From Poseidonibacter ostreae (GTDB lineage Bacteria; Campylobacterota; Campylobacteria; Campylobacterales; Arcobacteraceae): a stretch of DNA of 34,596 nt. Position numbers and translations under genes: made by a program. Of the stretch, positions 33,314 through 34,596 are shown piece after piece. The notes beneath the pieces were generated by a model. It was not told the DNA's origin and ran no database searches. It saw only the letters and a list, made by a program, of their open reading frames with translations. The stretch's first letter is position 1. The number at the start of each line of letters is the position of its first letter. Where the stretch lies: the NCBI RefSeq assembly GCF_009208075.1, contig NZ_WFKJ01000033.1:1-34596 (forward strand), read 5' to 3'.

Positions 33314-33994
33314 TTGTCAAAAAAAAAATTACCTAAAACAAAATCAAATAATATACAAAAGCAAAAGTACTTAAAAACATACTTATTACAAAAACGATAC
33401 ACATTAAAAGATTTAAAATGTGAAGTTATTTTAATGATTTGTGATATGTTAATCGATAACTATATAAAAGCTGAAGATGATGGAAAGAATGAAAAACTTA
33501 TTGAAGAATTAACTGCTACAGAAAAGATATTAATTTATACTAATATGAAAAATTTACAAGAAGATATACAAAAAAATATTCTAACTATTGATAAAATTCA
33601 ATATATCATTGATAATCAATCAAAAGATAAAAATAGTTTAATAGAAGCTAAATTAATAGATAGTTGTCATTATTTTTACAATTTATGTGCTACAAAATTA
33701 AAGTCTGCAATTATTTCTAGAACAAATAATGAAAATGAATTAAAATGGATACCAGATTTAATTGCTATTCTTTTAATTCAGGATATGAAAGAGAAGGGTT
33801 ATTCTTTTAACAAGTTTAAGTTTATTGAAGAATATGATTTTGATAGATTATTCAGTGTGTATATGAAAACTAATATTTTATTGAAGCAGAAAAACAAGAT
33901 ATCGTTATTCTCAAAAGAAAAAACAATAATAAATATTATGGAAAGTGTTTCTTATGAAATTGTAAAAGAACTAATAAATAGTAAATATAGATAA
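33314..33994 (+). CDS. Hypothetical protein, 226 residues, TTG start
   Basis: A helical, Lys-rich cytoplasmic protein with no recognised motif. The only early start in frame is a TTG at 33314, with a weak AAGAATAA site before it and a run of nine A just inside the gene (lysines 3-5). The length and charged composition without stops support a real gene. It lies 72 bases after the 102-residue gene in the same direction, so the two may be co-transcribed. The A-run could cause slippage. Function unknown. Confidence 0.55.
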   Translation: MSKKKLPKTKSNNIQKQKYLKTYLLQKRYTLKDLKCEVILMICDMLIDNYIKAEDDGKNEKLIEELTATEKILIYTNMKNLQEDIQKNILTIDKIQYIIDNQSKDKNSLIEAKLIDSCHYFYNLCATKLKSAIISRTNNENELKWIPDLIAILLIQDMKEKGYSFNKFKFIEEYDFDRLFSVYMKTNILLKQKNKISLFSKEKTIINIMESVSYEIVKELINSKYR

Positions 33995-34486
33995 CTTATT
34001 ATTTTGTTACTTTAAATTAAAAAACACCCAAAATTGGTGCTTAAAAATATATCATAGTTAAATAGTTAAGTTTAAAATTTAGAGAAAGTTCCAAAAACTA
34101 CAATATTATGAACAATTAGTATATATTAAAACTTTATTCAATGATTGAAAATCTCTTAACTATAAAAGATTTTATGGAACATGTATTATTAAGCTAGTAT
34201 AATTGATAAATATGATTATTAGAAAAACAAATTGAATTGAGAAAAAACTCTAACTATATCTGTAGATATACTTTATGATGAGTGTCTTAGTACGGGTATA
34301 GAAACATTTGAGTTGTCAGAATATAAATATGGCAAAGACTTACAAAAATGGTTTGACCGTAATCTTTAGATAAAAGTAGTAAGTCAGTTTTTTGGGCAAA
34401 TTATATGCTTATAAATATTGTCTCATTAATAGGTTGATTTGCAATAATCTTTTTGTTTCTCTAAAATCTACAGATAGGCAAGTTGT
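33995..34486. other. Gene-poor region with short frame remnants
   Basis: No intact gene is visible here. A 42-codon frame on the plus strand (34241-34369) ends with KYGKDLQKWFDRNL and a stop. It lacks a start codon after its upstream TGA and looks like the tail of a decayed gene I cannot identify. The remainder is non-coding A/T-rich DNA. Confidence 0.45.
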
Positions 34487-34596
34487 ATGATTTATAGTTT
34501 TTCAACAGTACTTTTCATTTATAATTCATTTCGCCCATTCAACTTAGAAATGCAACACCAATCCTAAAATTATGCTGATAATTTCCTTTGTAAAAT
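34487..34596 (+). pseudogene. Transposase C-terminal remnant, frameshifted
   Basis: A short frame reads FIYNSFRPFNLEMQHQS and then meets a stop. One base over, the frame continues PKIML to the window edge. The combined pattern Y-N-x-x-R-P-x-x-L-x-M-Q-x-x-P is the usual C-terminal ending of IS3-type transposases (Y-N-x-x-R-P-H-x-x-L-x-x-x-T-P). It appears to be a broken insertion-sequence gene that runs past the right edge. Confidence 0.35.

Noticed and set aside
34031-34046. CACC/GGTG hairpin after the 226-residue gene
   Set aside because: The stem is only 4 bp with a mismatched centre, too weak to call a terminator.

Overview
The window looks like the conjugation region of a large plasmid or integrative conjugative element from an Arcobacter-like member of the Campylobacterota. 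The basis is very AT-rich DNA, A/T-biased codon use, and a nearly complete F-type type IV secretion system (T4SS). No relaxase, replication gene, partition gene or classical membrane-anchored TraD lies inside the window, so these must be elsewhere on the element. The genus is an inference from composition and gene style, not proven.

Layout. (1) 1-378, minus strand: a small unknown gene and a possible frame-disrupted gene running off the left edge. (2) 496-10584, minus strand: transfer operon 1, transcribed from right to left as pilin (TraA-like), TraL, TraE, TraK, TraB, two TraV-like lipoproteins, TraC, an S26 (TrhF-like) peptidase, TraH and a Cys-rich exported protein. A perfect 13-bp hairpin lies just after the pilin gene. 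(3) 10819-13313: a CI/S24-like regulator on the plus strand, facing a minus-strand group of orphan genes (an unknown lipoprotein and two small proteins). (4) 13540-19145, plus strand: transfer operon 2, encoding a 56-residue protein, an SH3b protein, a DsbC-like protein, TraF and TraG. (5) 19146-21460: a non-transfer insert with a tRNA 3'-end fragment, a HigB-HigA toxin-antitoxin pair whose antitoxin is fused to an ImmA/IrrE metallopeptidase, and a nuclease-gene remnant. (6) 21462-32770, plus strand: transfer operon 3, encoding TrbC, TraW, a small coiled-coil protein, TraU, a thioredoxin-like protein, a YdjM-like membrane protein, a topoisomerase IA fused to a GGDEF domain, a HerA/TraD-like ATPase, a lytic transglycosylase and a lectin-containing TraN. 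A strong hairpin terminator follows. (7) 32933-34596: two unknown small genes, then relic DNA with a transposase-like remnant.

How the parts fit. The three transfer operons and the orphan-gene group share one 28-bp promoter element, CAACGTG-N13-ATGAGAAC. It occurs four times with exactly the same spacing, each copy pointing at its downstream gene and lying just upstream of the presumed -10 box. This suggests one regulon, perhaps read by the regulator at 10819. The most striking single gene is the 985-residue topoisomerase-diguanylate cyclase fusion at 25277. It is translationally coupled to the next ATPase and may connect plasmid DNA processing to c-di-GMP signalling. The element also supplies its own disulfide handling (CPYC and CEHC thioredoxin-fold proteins) for the Cys-rich TraH, TraU and TraN proteins.
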